Source: Clostridium omnivorum (lineage in GTDB: Bacteria > Bacillota > Clostridia > Clostridiales > Clostridiaceae). Taken from it: a stretch of 64,000 nucleotides of DNA. Within the stretch, counting starts at the first letter, position 1. The number at the start of each line of letters is the position of its first letter. The position numbers were made by a program, and so were the translations under genes. The notes below the pieces were generated by a model, which did no database searches, was not told the origin of the DNA, and worked only from the letters and a program-made list of their open reading frames with translations. The DNA is taken from positions 466,001 through 530,000 of the forward strand of contig NZ_BRXR01000001.1 in assembly GCF_026012015.1 (NCBI RefSeq). Direction: 5' to 3'. Shown here in pieces: positions 1 through 9,011 of the stretch.

Positions 1-1457
1 GCTCTTCCTGAAACTAATGTTATTTTCATATCTGTTATCATTGAGCCAGTTAAAACACCCTTATGGGCTTTTTCCTCTAAATGAGTTAATATTAATCTCT
101 GCCAGTTTTTATCTAAGGTATCTTCACTACAATTTATAAAAAACTGCAGCCCACTGCCTAATTCTCCTGGTTCCATCAATAGATGTACCTCCGCATAATG
201 CCTTAGAGGTTCAAAATGCCCCACGCCTTCTACAGTATTCAAAATTGTTTCTTTATAAAGTATAGTTCCTGAGTCAAAGGTTACATCAATATCAAAACGT
301 TCCTTTATAATGTTTTGCAAAATTTCAACTTGTACATCTCCCATTATTTGAATCTGAATTTCTTGCAAATTCTCCTCCCAAACAATATGAAGTTCAGGCT
401 CCTCTTCTTCTATTTCACGGAGCCTTGGAAGTATAGCTCTTGGATCACAGCCCTCTGGCAGTATAACCCGATATGACAATACTGGCTCTAGCAGTGGTTT
501 AGAAGACTCTCTCTCTATACCAAGTCCTTCACCTGGATAGGTTTTCGTAAGTCCAGTAACAACACATATTGATCCAGCTTCTGCTTCATTTACAAGTTCA
601 AATTTTTGACCTGAATAAAATCGAATTTGATTTACCTTTTCTTCTATATCAGTATGTTTATTAGTTAACGCTGTCTTAACCTTCAAACTTCCTCCTGTTA
701 TTTTCATAAAGGTTAAACGGTTTCCCTGATCATCCCTGGAAATCTTAAATACTTTTGCACCAAACTCCTCTGGATAAAAAGACCTTTCAGTATACTTTAC
801 AATTCCATCAATAAATTCTTTAACACCTTCTAATTTAAGAGCAGACCCTAAATAACAGGGAAAAACTTTACGGCTTTTTATTAGTTTAGAAATATCAATA
901 CCTTTAACCTCACCAGTTTCTATAAAGTTCTCCATAACCTTTTCATCACACATTGCAATTTGGTCATAAAAAATCTCCATATTATTTTCCTCAAAATCTA
1001 TACACCCATCATTTAATCTAAGTTTTAGCTCTTTCATAAGCTTTTCCTTATCAGTGCCTACTTGATCCATTTTATTAATAAATATAAACACTGGTATTTT
1101 GTATATAGACAGTAGGCGCCATAAGGTTTGAGTATGTCCCTGTATTCCATCAGCACCACTGATGACTAAAATAGCATAATCTAATACTTGAAGCGTTCTT
1201 TCCATCTCTGCTGAAAAATCTACATGCCCTGGGGTGTCAAGCAATGTAATTTGTGTTTCATCCACCTGAAATATAGCCTGCTTTGAAAATATTGTTATTC
1301 CTCTTGCCTTTTCTAATTCATATGTATCTAGGTAAGCATCTTTATTATCTACTCTTCCTAACTTTCGAATTTTTCCGCTTAAATAGAGCATACTTTCTGA
1401 TAATGTTGTTTTTCCTGCATCTACATGTGCTAATATTCCTATCGCTAATTTTTTCAT
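1..1457 (-). CDS. TetM-like ribosomal protection GTPase (3' end outside window)
   Basis: This is a translational GTPase of the EF-G/TetM ribosomal-protection family; relatives bind the ribosome and dislodge tetracycline-type drugs. The frame is open from ATG 1457 to the window edge, about 485 codons. The G motifs are visible: G1 AHVDAGKTT near residue 10, the G2 region RGITIFSKQ, G3 DTPGHVDF, G4 NKMD and a G5-like GSALK. The G domain is followed by a beta-barrel domain and an EF-G domain III/IV-like region. Family members are about 640-650 residues, so roughly a quarter is missing. It may be a chromosomal paralogue rather than a proven resistance gene. The only purine-rich ribosome site (AAAGGA) lies unusually far from the ATG, about 13 bases. 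Confidence 0.85.
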   Translation of the reverse strand, partial: MKKLAIGILAHVDAGKTTLSESMLYLSGKIRKLGRVDNKDAYLDTYELEKARGITIFSKQAIFQVDETQITLLDTPGHVDFSAEMERTLQVLDYAILVISGADGIQGHTQTLWRLLSIYKIPVFIFINKMDQVGTDKEKLMKELKLRLNDGCIDFEENNMEIFYDQIAMCDEKVMENFIETGEVKGIDISKLIKSRKVFPCYLGSALKLEGVKEFIDGIVKYTERSFYPEEFGAKVFKISRDDQGNRLTFMKITGGSLKVKTALTNKHTDIEEKVNQIRFYSGQKFELVNEAEAGSICVVTGLTKTYPGEGLGIERESSKPLLEPVLSYRVILPEGCDPRAILPRLREIEEEEPELHIVWEENLQEIQIQIMGDVQVEILQNIIKERFDIDVTFDSGTILYKETILNTVEGVGHFEPLRHYAEVHLLMEPGELGSGLQFFINCSEDTLDKNWQRLILTHLEEKAHKGVLTGSMITDMKITLVSGR

Positions 1458-1566
1458 AATCTATTTCAATTCCTTTACTTGAGCTCTTTCGATTCTAAAT
1501 ATTTTAGAAGCATTTATTGCTAAACTTATTATAATTTATTACTTATTATACGATACTTTTGCATAT

Positions 1567-1746
1567 AAAAAAAGCGCTTTCAGCGCTTTCGCTATGGAAC
1601 CCTATGGTTCCCTTCGACGACGCATATACATGCGTCTGAGCACCCTCCCTAATATGGCATGGAAATACTTTCCCTGCACCCATGTTTTTTATTCTATAAG
1701 AATTATGCACAGCAAAGCTGATGAATAATTTCCTATAGAATAAAAA
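1567..1746 (-). promoter_or_regulatory. Multi-hairpin leader with terminator upstream of the TetM-like gene
   Basis: Read on the minus strand, this stretch folds into successive hairpins. The first is a long one with a perfect 13-bp outer stem (1734-1746 with 1686-1698). Then come a 7-bp stem (630-636 with 619-625 of the 1 kb block, that is 1630-1636/1619-1625), a 6-bp stem (1606-1611/1596-1601) and a 7-bp GC-rich stem (1582-1588/1572-1578) running into a U-tract, a standard intrinsic terminator. AGCG just before the terminator can pair with its 5' half as a small competing hairpin. The element ends about 110 bases before the GTPase ATG, which suggests transcription attenuation, known for several ribosome-targeting resistance genes. 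A 70-codon frame across it (1546-1758, minus) looks incidental. Confidence 0.5.
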
Positions 1747-1769
1747 CAGCCTAGGCAAGTCATATTAAT

Positions 1770-1798
1770 TTGACTTATATCAATATTAATGATATTAA
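1770..1798 (+). promoter_or_regulatory. Candidate sigma-A promoter for the MORN gene
   Basis: TTGACT (1770-1775) and TATTAA (1793-1798) are separated by 17 bases, pointing into the leader of the MORN-repeat gene. The region is very AT-rich and contains repeats of ATATTAATG, so the match could be partly fortuitous. Confidence 0.4.
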
Positions 1799-1804
1799 TG
1801 ATAT

Positions 1805-1927
1805 AAGTGTAAGATTTTATGGGAAACCTAACCAGGAGGAGTTCTAAATGAACTTAGATAGATAACTTGCAAGCGACAACGAATATCTTAAGCTATAAGG
1901 TATCCCTAAAGGAAAGGAGAAATTATT
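1805..1927 (+). promoter_or_regulatory. Structured 5' leader of the MORN gene with a mini-ORF
   Basis: The leader holds a strong ribosome site (AGGAGGAG, about 1833-1842) followed by a five-codon open frame (MNLDR, ATG at 1848). That ribosome site lies by a short hairpin (AGTTC/GAACT). Downstream, ATATCTTA can pair with TAAGGTAT (one G-U). A second ribosome site, AAAGGAAAGGAG, serves the MORN gene. This looks like a leader peptide or a structured regulator, but no known riboswitch class was recognised. Confidence 0.35.
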
Positions 1928-2335
1928 ATGGAAAATAAACATGAACATGATTGTGACTGCGGATGCAATGATGAAAACAAAAAGGAGCAAGTCCACGGAC
2001 ACATCCACGGCGGACATTATGTAGGTGAAAAAGTAGATGGTAAAAGACATGGTGAAGGAACTTATTATTATAATGACGGAAGTAAATATGCTGGCGAATG
2101 GAAAAATGATTTAATGGATGGTGCAGGGATTTTCACTTGGTCAGGTGGCGAAAAGTACATTGGTGAATGGAAAAGCGACCTAAAACATGGAAATGGCATA
2201 TACACTTGGCCTGACGGTGAAAGCTATGTGGGAGAATGGCAAAAGGATTTAAAGCACGGACATGGAATATATACTTGGTCAAATGGTGAAAAGACTGTAG
2301 CCATTTGGTCTGAAGATGAAATGATAGAAGAGTAA
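1928..2335 (+). CDS. MORN-repeat protein with His/Cys-rich N-terminus
   Basis: A 135-residue protein. Residues 1-32 are rich in His, Cys and acidic residues (HEHDCDCGC, then HGHIHGGH), suggesting metal binding. Residues about 33-125 form four MORN repeats of about 23 residues, with signature pieces such as GEGTYYYNDGSKYAGEW and GNGIYTWPDGESYVGEW. MORN repeats make beta-hairpin rods that contact lipids or proteins. There is no signal peptide or membrane segment, so it is likely cytoplasmic. It has its own leader and terminator and so is probably monocistronic. The cellular role is unknown. Confidence 0.8.
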   Translation: MENKHEHDCDCGCNDENKKEQVHGHIHGGHYVGEKVDGKRHGEGTYYYNDGSKYAGEWKNDLMDGAGIFTWSGGEKYIGEWKSDLKHGNGIYTWPDGESYVGEWQKDLKHGHGIYTWSNGEKTVAIWSEDEMIEE

Positions 2336-2362
2336 TTATTATTTCTTAGCAAGTAAAATAGT

Positions 2363-2400
2363 CTATATCTTAAATTACTATATAAGATATAGACTTTATT
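2363..2400 (+). terminator. Intrinsic terminator of the MORN gene
   Basis: A 10-bp stem, CTATATCTTA (2363-2372) with TAAGATATAG (2383-2392), is followed by ACTTTATTTT. It lies 28 bases after the MORN stop codon. Confidence 0.65.
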
Positions 2401-2675
2401 TTATATTTTAAATGTGTCTTGCATATTTTCAAGTTTTCCGTTGGGGAGTATTAGAACATCAAAATCCTAAAGTTCAATATAACATACCTGAATCTGGATG
2501 TTATTGCGTATGGTGGAGGCAAAGCACAACCTTTGAAATCCACTATTTATTAATTCAGTTACATTGTAATAACCCTTAGCTAACTTAACATTGATAGCTC
2601 TCATTACCAAAAGTAAATCATTTGTGGTATGGTTCACGGCATATATATAACATAGATTTAAATAAAATATGTGTA
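2401..2675. other. Intergenic region with a tmRNA-3'-end-like segment
   Basis: No convincing gene is visible. Bases 2508-2520 (GTATGGTGGAGGC) repeat exactly the 13 bases at 14681-14693 that span the CCA end of tmRNA and its flank. On the minus strand the adjoining bases can form a T-arm-like 5-bp stem (CAAAG/CTTTG) before the acceptor-like CCTCCACCA. This could be a decayed attachment site or chance. Confidence 0.35.
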
Positions 2676-3422
2676 CTAGTATTCAATACTCAATAAACAA
2701 AGCGCATCTGCACTAGCTTTATGACCTACATCATTCATATCCTTAGATTCAAAAGCCTTTTGAATTGTATTCATAGGTAATTGACCAAGCCCCACTTGAA
2801 TTAATGTACCTACTATTACTCTTTCCATATTTAATAAAAATCCATTTGCTGTCATAGTAATTATAATTTCATTTGTGGTTTCCCTTACATCAAGAGAAAG
2901 TATTTTTTTGATTGTGTTCCTTGTTTTCTTTTTTGTAGTAAAGGCTAGGAAATCATGTTCACCTACAAGGTACTTTGCAGCTTCTTTACTTTTAGCTACA
3001 TCTATTCTTTGATTCATTAAGTTAACATATTGTCTTTCAAACAAAGGACGATTAGGAGCATCCTTCTTCCATAATCGATATTCGTAAGTTACACTTTTCA
3101 TTAAATATCTACTATGAAATCTTTCATCAACAGTTTCTACTGATAATATAATAATATCATCTGTTAAGTATTTTTCGAAATAATCAAAAATTTCTTTTTC
3201 GCTTAAATGACTATCTGGTGCTATAAAATTAACAATTTGCCCTTTAGCATGTACTCCAGCATCAGTATTAACCGCACCAATAACCTCTACCTCTTTTTCA
3301 TAGAGCTTTGATAATATCAATTCTAACTTACCTTGAATACTCTTTTCCAAGTTATCTTTGGATTTATTATACCCCATATATTTTCTACCATCATAGGCTA
3401 TCATCATCTTATAATTTTGCAT
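2676..3422 (-). CDS. TruA-family tRNA pseudouridine synthase, divergent paralogue
   Basis: A 248-residue protein of the TruA family, whose members isomerise uridines 38-40 of the tRNA anticodon arm. ATG 3422 is chosen because AGGAGG sits just upstream; a longer frame from 3449 has no such site. The catalytic Asp is present (D54 in NTDAGVHA), but the usual GRTD motif reads VNTD, so the conserved Arg before the catalytic Asp is Asn. The N-terminal GWQ motif is also replaced (GYNKS). The C-terminal half keeps the TruA layout (HDFLAFTT, then GFLLNMERVIVGTL). It may have altered specificity or reduced activity. It stands alone with no operon partner. Confidence 0.8.
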   Translation of the reverse strand: MQNYKMMIAYDGRKYMGYNKSKDNLEKSIQGKLELILSKLYEKEVEVIGAVNTDAGVHAKGQIVNFIAPDSHLSEKEIFDYFEKYLTDDIIILSVETVDERFHSRYLMKSVTYEYRLWKKDAPNRPLFERQYVNLMNQRIDVAKSKEAAKYLVGEHDFLAFTTKKKTRNTIKKILSLDVRETTNEIIITMTANGFLLNMERVIVGTLIQVGLGQLPMNTIQKAFESKDMNDVGHKASADALCLLSIEY

Positions 3423-3659
3423 TTGAGTCCTCCTTTTCCTAAAAACCAATCAATACATTTTATCATATATTAAGATAGGTTACTACAGATAATTACTATA
3501 TCTATTGAAGGATAAGAGAAAGAGCCTATAACCGCATTTTTACTTATGCGTGTCATCGGCTCTTCGTCTTTTTATCTGTCTCCTTGACAGTTTATACATT
3601 CAGTTGTTTAGGCCAGAATGGGGAAGTGAAATTTCTTATTTTAATTATCTAAACATTAA

Positions 3660-6083
3660 CTATTTCATTTCATCAACTGCAGTTTTACCAGCAATTCTTC
3701 CAAAGGTAAATATATCAGTTAATGCATTACCGCCAAGACGGTTACCTGCATGTATACCTCCAGCAACTTCTCCAGCAGCATAGAGATTTTTAATTGGTTT
3801 ATCATTTTCGTCTAATACATGGGCTTTAGTGTCTATCTTAAGTCCACCCATTGTATGATGAATTGCTGGCTTTCTAGGAGTAGCATAAAACGGTGCTTTC
3901 TCAACCTTTAAGCTAAATGTATCTTTATGGAATTCAGGATCAAAACCTGCATCAACATATGAATTATATTTATTAATAGTATCTATAAGAATCGCAGGGT
4001 CCATACCAACTTTTACTGCTAGCTCTTCTAGGGTATCTGCTCTAAATAGAGTACCAGCTTCTACCTGACGGTCTAGCTTTTCTTGACTTGTATTAGCTGC
4101 AGTTTTCTTTATTTCATCATCAGCTATAAGGTAGAATACCCCCCCCTGGTCAATAGCAGCTTTTGTTAAAACATCTCTTCCTGAGAATTCATTAATAAAT
4201 CTTTTTCCTTTTTTATTTACCATTACAAAGTTTTCAGGAGGCACTTGAACTCCACTGAATAATTCACCAGTTTCAGGATCAGCTACAGGCATCATTTGAG
4301 TAAAGCCCATTCCTGTAAGTGCTGCTCCTACAGTCTTACCAAGCAATATTCCATCACCAGTCATAGCGTAGGAATTGGTTGTTCTTATATTATCATCAAT
4401 ATTACTCCAGTAAGTGTTATATTCTTTTAGCATCTTTGTGTTTGCACCAAAACCACCACTTGCAAGCACTACTGCTTTTGCATGAACAGTTATCTTTTGG
4501 CCATTTACACCAGTTGCTATAACTCCTTTTATTTCACCATCTTCTATGATAAATTCTTTTACAGGGCTATCAGTAATGATTTTTCCTGAGTTATGTTGCA
4601 CATATTTTGATAGTGCAAGTATAAATGCTGTACCATAGCTTTTTGTAGGCTTATGGCCGCGACGCCAAAGTGCGCCAACAGGAGCAAATACTATGCTCTT
4701 ATCAAACTCAACCCCTATTTCCTCTAGCCATTTAACACTTTCTAAAGCTCTGTCTGTAAGTATCTTTACTAGGTCATATTGTCCATATATGGTGTTACCA
4801 TTAAGGTCAGTTCTTTTACCACCAAAATATGTTTGCATTCTGTGAAGTAGTGGAGAGTCAAATAGATGTCCCTTTTGTGTATCAAACTTTTTCTTATAAT
4901 CAGAATACTCTTTTCTAAGTGCACGGAAATCATCTATATATTCTGGATGAATTAAGCTTTCATCTGTAGCTAGTAGTTCTTCAATAGTATGTCTTTCTCC
5001 TGGGTTTTCTTCAAACAGTCTCTGCCACTCTGGATCTGCAGCATTGACAGGACCACCTGAACGTATTGTATTTCCACCTACTGCTGGATATTTCTCAAGA
5101 ACAATAACACTTGAACCATTCTGCAGCGCTGTTGCAGCTGCACTTAGTCCAGCGCCGCCTCCACCTACAACTACTACATCACAAGTATATTCTTCGTCTT
5201 CTTTGTTTAGGCTGCTAGCAGGCTTTGGACGTCTCTTAAGGATGTCAGGGTTAACTCCTGCAAGCTTTACTGCTTTGGCTACACCGTCTATTACAGCATT
5301 GCTAGTTTCAGAAGCACCGGAAAGAGCATCAACATTTAATGTCTGTCCTTCAATTATTTTATCTGGTATTCTTACAAAAACTACATCTGCAAGTCCTTCT
5401 GTCTCGCCTTCTGTATTTATATCTATACTTTCTATTTTCTTTTCACTAAAGGATACTTTCATTGGAAGACTTCCGCCGTGACCTATTGCACTTACCTCAT
5501 ATGTTCCTGGTGTAAAGGTAAACTCTTCTTCTTCGTTGAGCTGATTTGAAATCTTTGCAAAACGCATAAAGCGTAGGAAGCATATTTCTAGGAAGTCTAT
5601 GGTTTTTTCATTGTTTAGATTACCTTGCTCATCAAATGCTTTATGTGCGCTTCCAAGTAAAAATTCATAACCTGGCATTACATTTGCATCAACACCTGGT
5701 GCATCTAGGATTTGACGAAGATGTAGCTGTGCACGAGAAGAACCTTGAACATCAAGAGAAGCTCCAATGATCATCACTGGTTTGCCAGCAAGTGGATGAA
5801 GATCAAAGCTTAACCATTCAATTAAGCTTTTAAGACTGGATGGAATTGAGTGATTATACTCAGGAGTAGCTATAATAACACCATCACTTGCTGTAATCTT
5901 ATCATTGAACATCTGTATCACTTCACTTGAAGATTGATTATCAGATTGATTAAACATAGGAACATCTGTAATCTCAAGTATTTCTATTTCTGCCTTTGAC
6001 TCAAAGTATTTTTTCATAAACTGAAGGAGTTTACGGTTATATGATCTTTTTGCACTAGTTCCAACAATTGCTATAAATTTCAT
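3660..6083 (-). CDS. FMN_red - FMN_bind - FAD_binding_2 fusion flavoprotein reductase (fumarate reductase-like)
   Basis: About 807 residues from ATG 6083 (AGGAGGA 9 bases upstream). Domains in order: NADPH-dependent FMN reductase (about 1-190, starting [20 protein letters not shown]), FMN_bind (about 200-290), and a flavocytochrome c/fumarate reductase-type FAD domain (about 300-807, [13 protein letters not shown]). FMN_bind carries the ApbE target [10 protein letters not shown], with the likely FMN-bearing Ser at residue 261. The FAD domain keeps fumarate-reductase-type residues: RRGHKP, the Arg in FSGRD, HHTMGG and AGNRLGGNA. There is no signal peptide or haem motif, so it is a soluble NAD(P)H-driven reductase of an unsaturated acid (fumarate, acrylate, cinnamate or urocanate type). 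It overlaps no gene but follows a second FMN_red gene by 14 bases. The true substrate is unknown. Confidence 0.85.
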   Translation of the reverse strand: MKFIAIVGTSAKRSYNRKLLQFMKKYFESKAEIEILEITDVPMFNQSDNQSSSEVIQMFNDKITASDGVIIATPEYNHSIPSSLKSLIEWLSFDLHPLAGKPVMIIGASLDVQGSSRAQLHLRQILDAPGVDANVMPGYEFLLGSAHKAFDEQGNLNNEKTIDFLEICFLRFMRFAKISNQLNEEEEFTFTPGTYEVSAIGHGGSLPMKVSFSEKKIESIDINTEGETEGLADVVFVRIPDKIIEGQTLNVDALSGASETSNAVIDGVAKAVKLAGVNPDILKRRPKPASSLNKEDEEYTCDVVVVGGGGAGLSAAATALQNGSSVIVLEKYPAVGGNTIRSGGPVNAADPEWQRLFEENPGERHTIEELLATDESLIHPEYIDDFRALRKEYSDYKKKFDTQKGHLFDSPLLHRMQTYFGGKRTDLNGNTIYGQYDLVKILTDRALESVKWLEEIGVEFDKSIVFAPVGALWRRGHKPTKSYGTAFILALSKYVQHNSGKIITDSPVKEFIIEDGEIKGVIATGVNGQKITVHAKAVVLASGGFGANTKMLKEYNTYWSNIDDNIRTTNSYAMTGDGILLGKTVGAALTGMGFTQMMPVADPETGELFSGVQVPPENFVMVNKKGKRFINEFSGRDVLTKAAIDQGGVFYLIADDEIKKTAANTSQEKLDRQVEAGTLFRADTLEELAVKVGMDPAILIDTINKYNSYVDAGFDPEFHKDTFSLKVEKAPFYATPRKPAIHHTMGGLKIDTKAHVLDENDKPIKNLYAAGEVAGGIHAGNRLGGNALTDIFTFGRIAGKTAVDEMK

Positions 6084-6097
6084 TAATATTGATCCTC

Positions 6098-6697
6098 CTA
6101 CTCTTGCCAAGTGAATTTTTTAACTTTTTTATTTAAAGCTTTTTCTGCTAAAAGTTTTGATGTAATATCTGTAAATAGAAGAAACTCTCTAAAAATTTCA
6201 TCAAGCTCTGATAGCTTATCTGAATAGATAAGATTTCCTGAAATATCAAATGCACCCTGTGATTTTCCTAATAGGAATTCACTGCTTGGCATGATTCTGG
6301 CAGCAAGCTCAGGTGAATCAAGTATTTGTCTAAGATGTGCCTGAGCACGAGAGGAACCAAGTGTACCAAGAGAGGCCCCTACTATTAAAACAGGCTTGTC
6401 AGTAAGTGCTTGACTAGTGTAACTAATCCATTCAAGAGCACTCTTTAAAACCGCAGGTATAGCATGATCATACTCTGGAGTTGCTATTATTACTCCATCT
6501 GCTTTAAGAATTTTATCAGATAATTCTGCTACCTTTTCAGGAATATCAGAATCTTCAGGTGCATTAAAGGCAGGTAAATCCTTAATTTCATATAGTTCTA
6601 TCTCCGCCCTACTTAAAAAATGCTTTTGCATAAATTGAAGTAGCATACGATTAGTTGACACGTCTGAGTTAGTGCCTACAATTGCTAAATATTTCAT
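6098..6697 (-). CDS. NADPH-dependent FMN reductase family protein
   Basis: A 199-residue flavodoxin-fold FMN reductase. ATG 6697 follows AAAGGGGA. It resembles the N-terminal domain of the next gene, including the start [12 protein letters not shown], the FMN-binding-type segment [19 protein letters not shown] and the shared [20 protein letters not shown], so one copy probably arose by duplication. It probably supplies electrons to the fused reductase downstream, with which it forms an operon. It diverges from the LysR gene, the likely regulator. Confidence 0.8.
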   Translation of the reverse strand: MKYLAIVGTNSDVSTNRMLLQFMQKHFLSRAEIELYEIKDLPAFNAPEDSDIPEKVAELSDKILKADGVIIATPEYDHAIPAVLKSALEWISYTSQALTDKPVLIVGASLGTLGSSRAQAHLRQILDSPELAARIMPSSEFLLGKSQGAFDISGNLIYSDKLSELDEIFREFLLFTDITSKLLAEKALNKKVKKFTWQE

Positions 6698-6869
6698 AGT
6701 AATCCCCTTTCTGTATTTCAAAATTTCATCACTTTAGTATTTGCTTGATATAATTTTAACATGTTAGATATATTATATCTAATAGTTATTTATTGAAGTT
6801 TGATAACATATTTGTTATAATCATACACAATAATAAATAAGGTTATTATTTCACAAAGGGATGAATTAT

Positions 6870-7817
6870 ATGTCAAAATACTACTCTCAGGATATTTTGT
6901 ATTATATTGATGCCATTTTAAAATATAGTAATTATGGCAAGGCTGCCAAATCACTTTATATTTCTCAACCTCACTTGACACAAGTTATTAAAAGGATAGA
7001 AAGTCAGTTAAACTGTGAACTGATAAGTCGTAGCAAGCTGCCATATCGATTAACCGAGCAGGGGAAGATATACTATCAGTATTTAACTTCAATAGAAAAT
7101 AGTTCTGCTAAGCTGCTTAGGGAAATATCAGCTGTGTCAGATATAGATAACAAGGTTATAAAAATAGGAGTGCTTCCTAGCCTTGGAACCTACCTTTTAC
7201 CTCTTTTTTTACCAAAGTTTTTGGATATGCATCCAAACTGTAGAATAGAGCTTTCAGAGACATTACCAGAAAAAAATGAAAAGCTCACTCAGAATGGTGA
7301 ATTGGATTTTTGGATTGGACAAAATTCAAGAAATATTTCTCCGAACTTAAACTCCATTACTTGGGGCAGGCACAGATACTTTGCAATTATTCCTCGCTGC
7401 TGTGATCTATATCAGAAAGACGTGGCCATTATTCCAGAAGGAACTATGGACATAAACAAGATATTATGTCAAAAGCTGATACTAACTTCCAAGGGTTCTG
7501 CTATAAGAAAGCAGATAGATCAGTTATTAAGCGTTTATAAGGTTGAACCCAAAATCATAATGGAAAGCACCGAAATCAATACTGTACTTAAACTTGCAAC
7601 GAGTAACTTGGGACTGACCTTTATACCAGAAAGCATCTATGTAAAGGAATGTCCATCTGAATACAATATATATCAAATGCCAATTGATGAGCTGAGTTTA
7701 GATTATTTTATAGCATATCACAGTGAAAAAAAACTAACTGCTATTGATAAAGACCTTATAGATGCATTTCTAATTCATGGGCAAAATAATTTCAATATAG
7801 GAGAGCAAAATGAATGA
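6870..7817 (+). CDS. LysR-family transcriptional regulator
   Basis: A 315-residue LysR regulator. The N-terminal winged helix is clear (KYSNYGKAAKSLYISQPHL, then TQVIKRIESQL). A periplasmic-binding-protein-like effector domain follows from about residue 90 (KIGVLPSLGTYLLPLFLPKF). ATG 6870 fits the AAAGGG ribosome site better than the upstream ATG 6861. It is divergent from the FMN reductase operon and overlaps apbE by 8 bases, so it probably controls both according to the enzyme substrate or a related carboxylate. Confidence 0.85.
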   Translation: MSKYYSQDILYYIDAILKYSNYGKAAKSLYISQPHLTQVIKRIESQLNCELISRSKLPYRLTEQGKIYYQYLTSIENSSAKLLREISAVSDIDNKVIKIGVLPSLGTYLLPLFLPKFLDMHPNCRIELSETLPEKNEKLTQNGELDFWIGQNSRNISPNLNSITWGRHRYFAIIPRCCDLYQKDVAIIPEGTMDINKILCQKLILTSKGSAIRKQIDQLLSVYKVEPKIIMESTEINTVLKLATSNLGLTFIPESIYVKECPSEYNIYQMPIDELSLDYFIAYHSEKKLTAIDKDLIDAFLIHGQNNFNIGEQNE

Positions 7818-8748
7818 GTGTACGAAGATAATATATCTTATGGGAACAAAAATCTCTCTATATATAAAGGGAGCGGCTGCTGAAAAGCTTGCAGAAAAGG
7901 CTTGCGATATGCTGATTCATTATGAAGAAGTCTTTAGTGCCAACAGTGATAACTCACAGCTTGCCATGCTAAAAAAAACAGCTTTCTTGGCTCCGCAAGA
8001 AGTGGATGCGGAATTGTATGAGCTGATAAAAATAGGAAAAAAACATAGTCTATGTGAGAATTCATATTTAAATATTGTAATAGGACCATTAATAAAATTA
8101 TGGAGAATAGGTTTTGAGGGGGCACATGTCCCAGAGAAAGAAGCTATAGCACCGGTACTGGAACTTTTAAAGCCTGAAAATATACAACTAGATGATGAAA
8201 AAAAGACCGTGTATTTCTTGAAAAAAGGCATTGAGATAGACCTTGGAGCCATAGCTAAGGGCTATTTTGCTGATAAAGTCATGGAATTATTTAAGGAAAA
8301 TGGGGCTGTTTCAGCTATGGTAGATATGGGAGGTAATGTTCTCGTTTTTGGAGAATCACCATCGGCCGGCGGTGAGTGGAATGTGGGAATACAAAATCCG
8401 TTTCTACCAAGAGGAAATGCGGTGGCACTTGTGAAAATAAAAGATCAATCCGTTGTAACCTCAGGAATATATGAGAGAGTGCTTGAAAAAGATGGAAGTA
8501 AATACCACCATATATTTGACAGCAAAACAGGCTACCCAATAGAAAGTAATATAGCTTCTTTAACAATTATTGCAGATAAGTCCCTGGACTGCGATATATA
8601 TACTACAAAATTGTTTGGATTAGATCCTGCTTCAATTATTCATAGAGTTAATAGAATTAAGGGGATGGGTGCTGTTGTAATAACTGTGGATGGAAAACTA
8701 GCCTATACAGATAATCTTATAGGAAGAATATATCCATTAACAATGTAA
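7810..8748 (+). CDS. apbE: FAD:protein FMN transferase ApbE
   Basis: A 312-residue ApbE. It transfers FMN from FAD to Ser/Thr in FMN_bind domains. Family motifs are present: DLGAIAKGYFAD, YHHIFDSKTGYP and the metal/FAD region DCDIYTTKLFGLD. There is no lipobox or signal peptide, so it acts in the cytoplasm, matching the cytoplasmic target. The ATG at 7810 overlaps the end of the LysR gene and follows AGGAGAG. The presumed target is the SGASETS site of the divergently encoded fusion reductase. A strong terminator follows. Confidence 0.9.
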   Translation: MNECTKIIYLMGTKISLYIKGAAAEKLAEKACDMLIHYEEVFSANSDNSQLAMLKKTAFLAPQEVDAELYELIKIGKKHSLCENSYLNIVIGPLIKLWRIGFEGAHVPEKEAIAPVLELLKPENIQLDDEKKTVYFLKKGIEIDLGAIAKGYFADKVMELFKENGAVSAMVDMGGNVLVFGESPSAGGEWNVGIQNPFLPRGNAVALVKIKDQSVVTSGIYERVLEKDGSKYHHIFDSKTGYPIESNIASLTIIADKSLDCDIYTTKLFGLDPASIIHRVNRIKGMGAVVITVDGKLAYTDNLIGRIYPLTM

Positions 8749-8830
8749 TATTCCAAAGAATAAGGTGGTATTCATTGTTGTAACCGAGAATGTCCAAAGA
8801 TTTTGTGCGAAATATAAATTATGTTTGTTT

Positions 8831-8866
8831 ATATAACTGGAAATTTGCTTTCCAGTTATATTTTTA
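8831..8866 (+). terminator. Terminator of lysR-apbE
   Basis: A perfect 13-bp stem (8831-8843 with 8849-8861) is followed by a T-run. Confidence 0.85.
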
Positions 8867-9011
8867 TACATTAATTAAAATACTAATAATAAGTCTTAGT
8901 AACTATTCAGCCATTATAAAATATTATTTTTGATAATTGAACATTTAAAAATTCTGTTGATTTTGTTTGCCTTTACGGTTAATAGCTTTTCAATTTTATC
9001 AAATTAAATAA

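Noticed and set aside
1546-1758. 70-codon frame on the minus strand as a tet leader peptide
   Set aside because: It runs through all the hairpins, has no ribosome site and no family resemblance; the RNA structure explains the region better.
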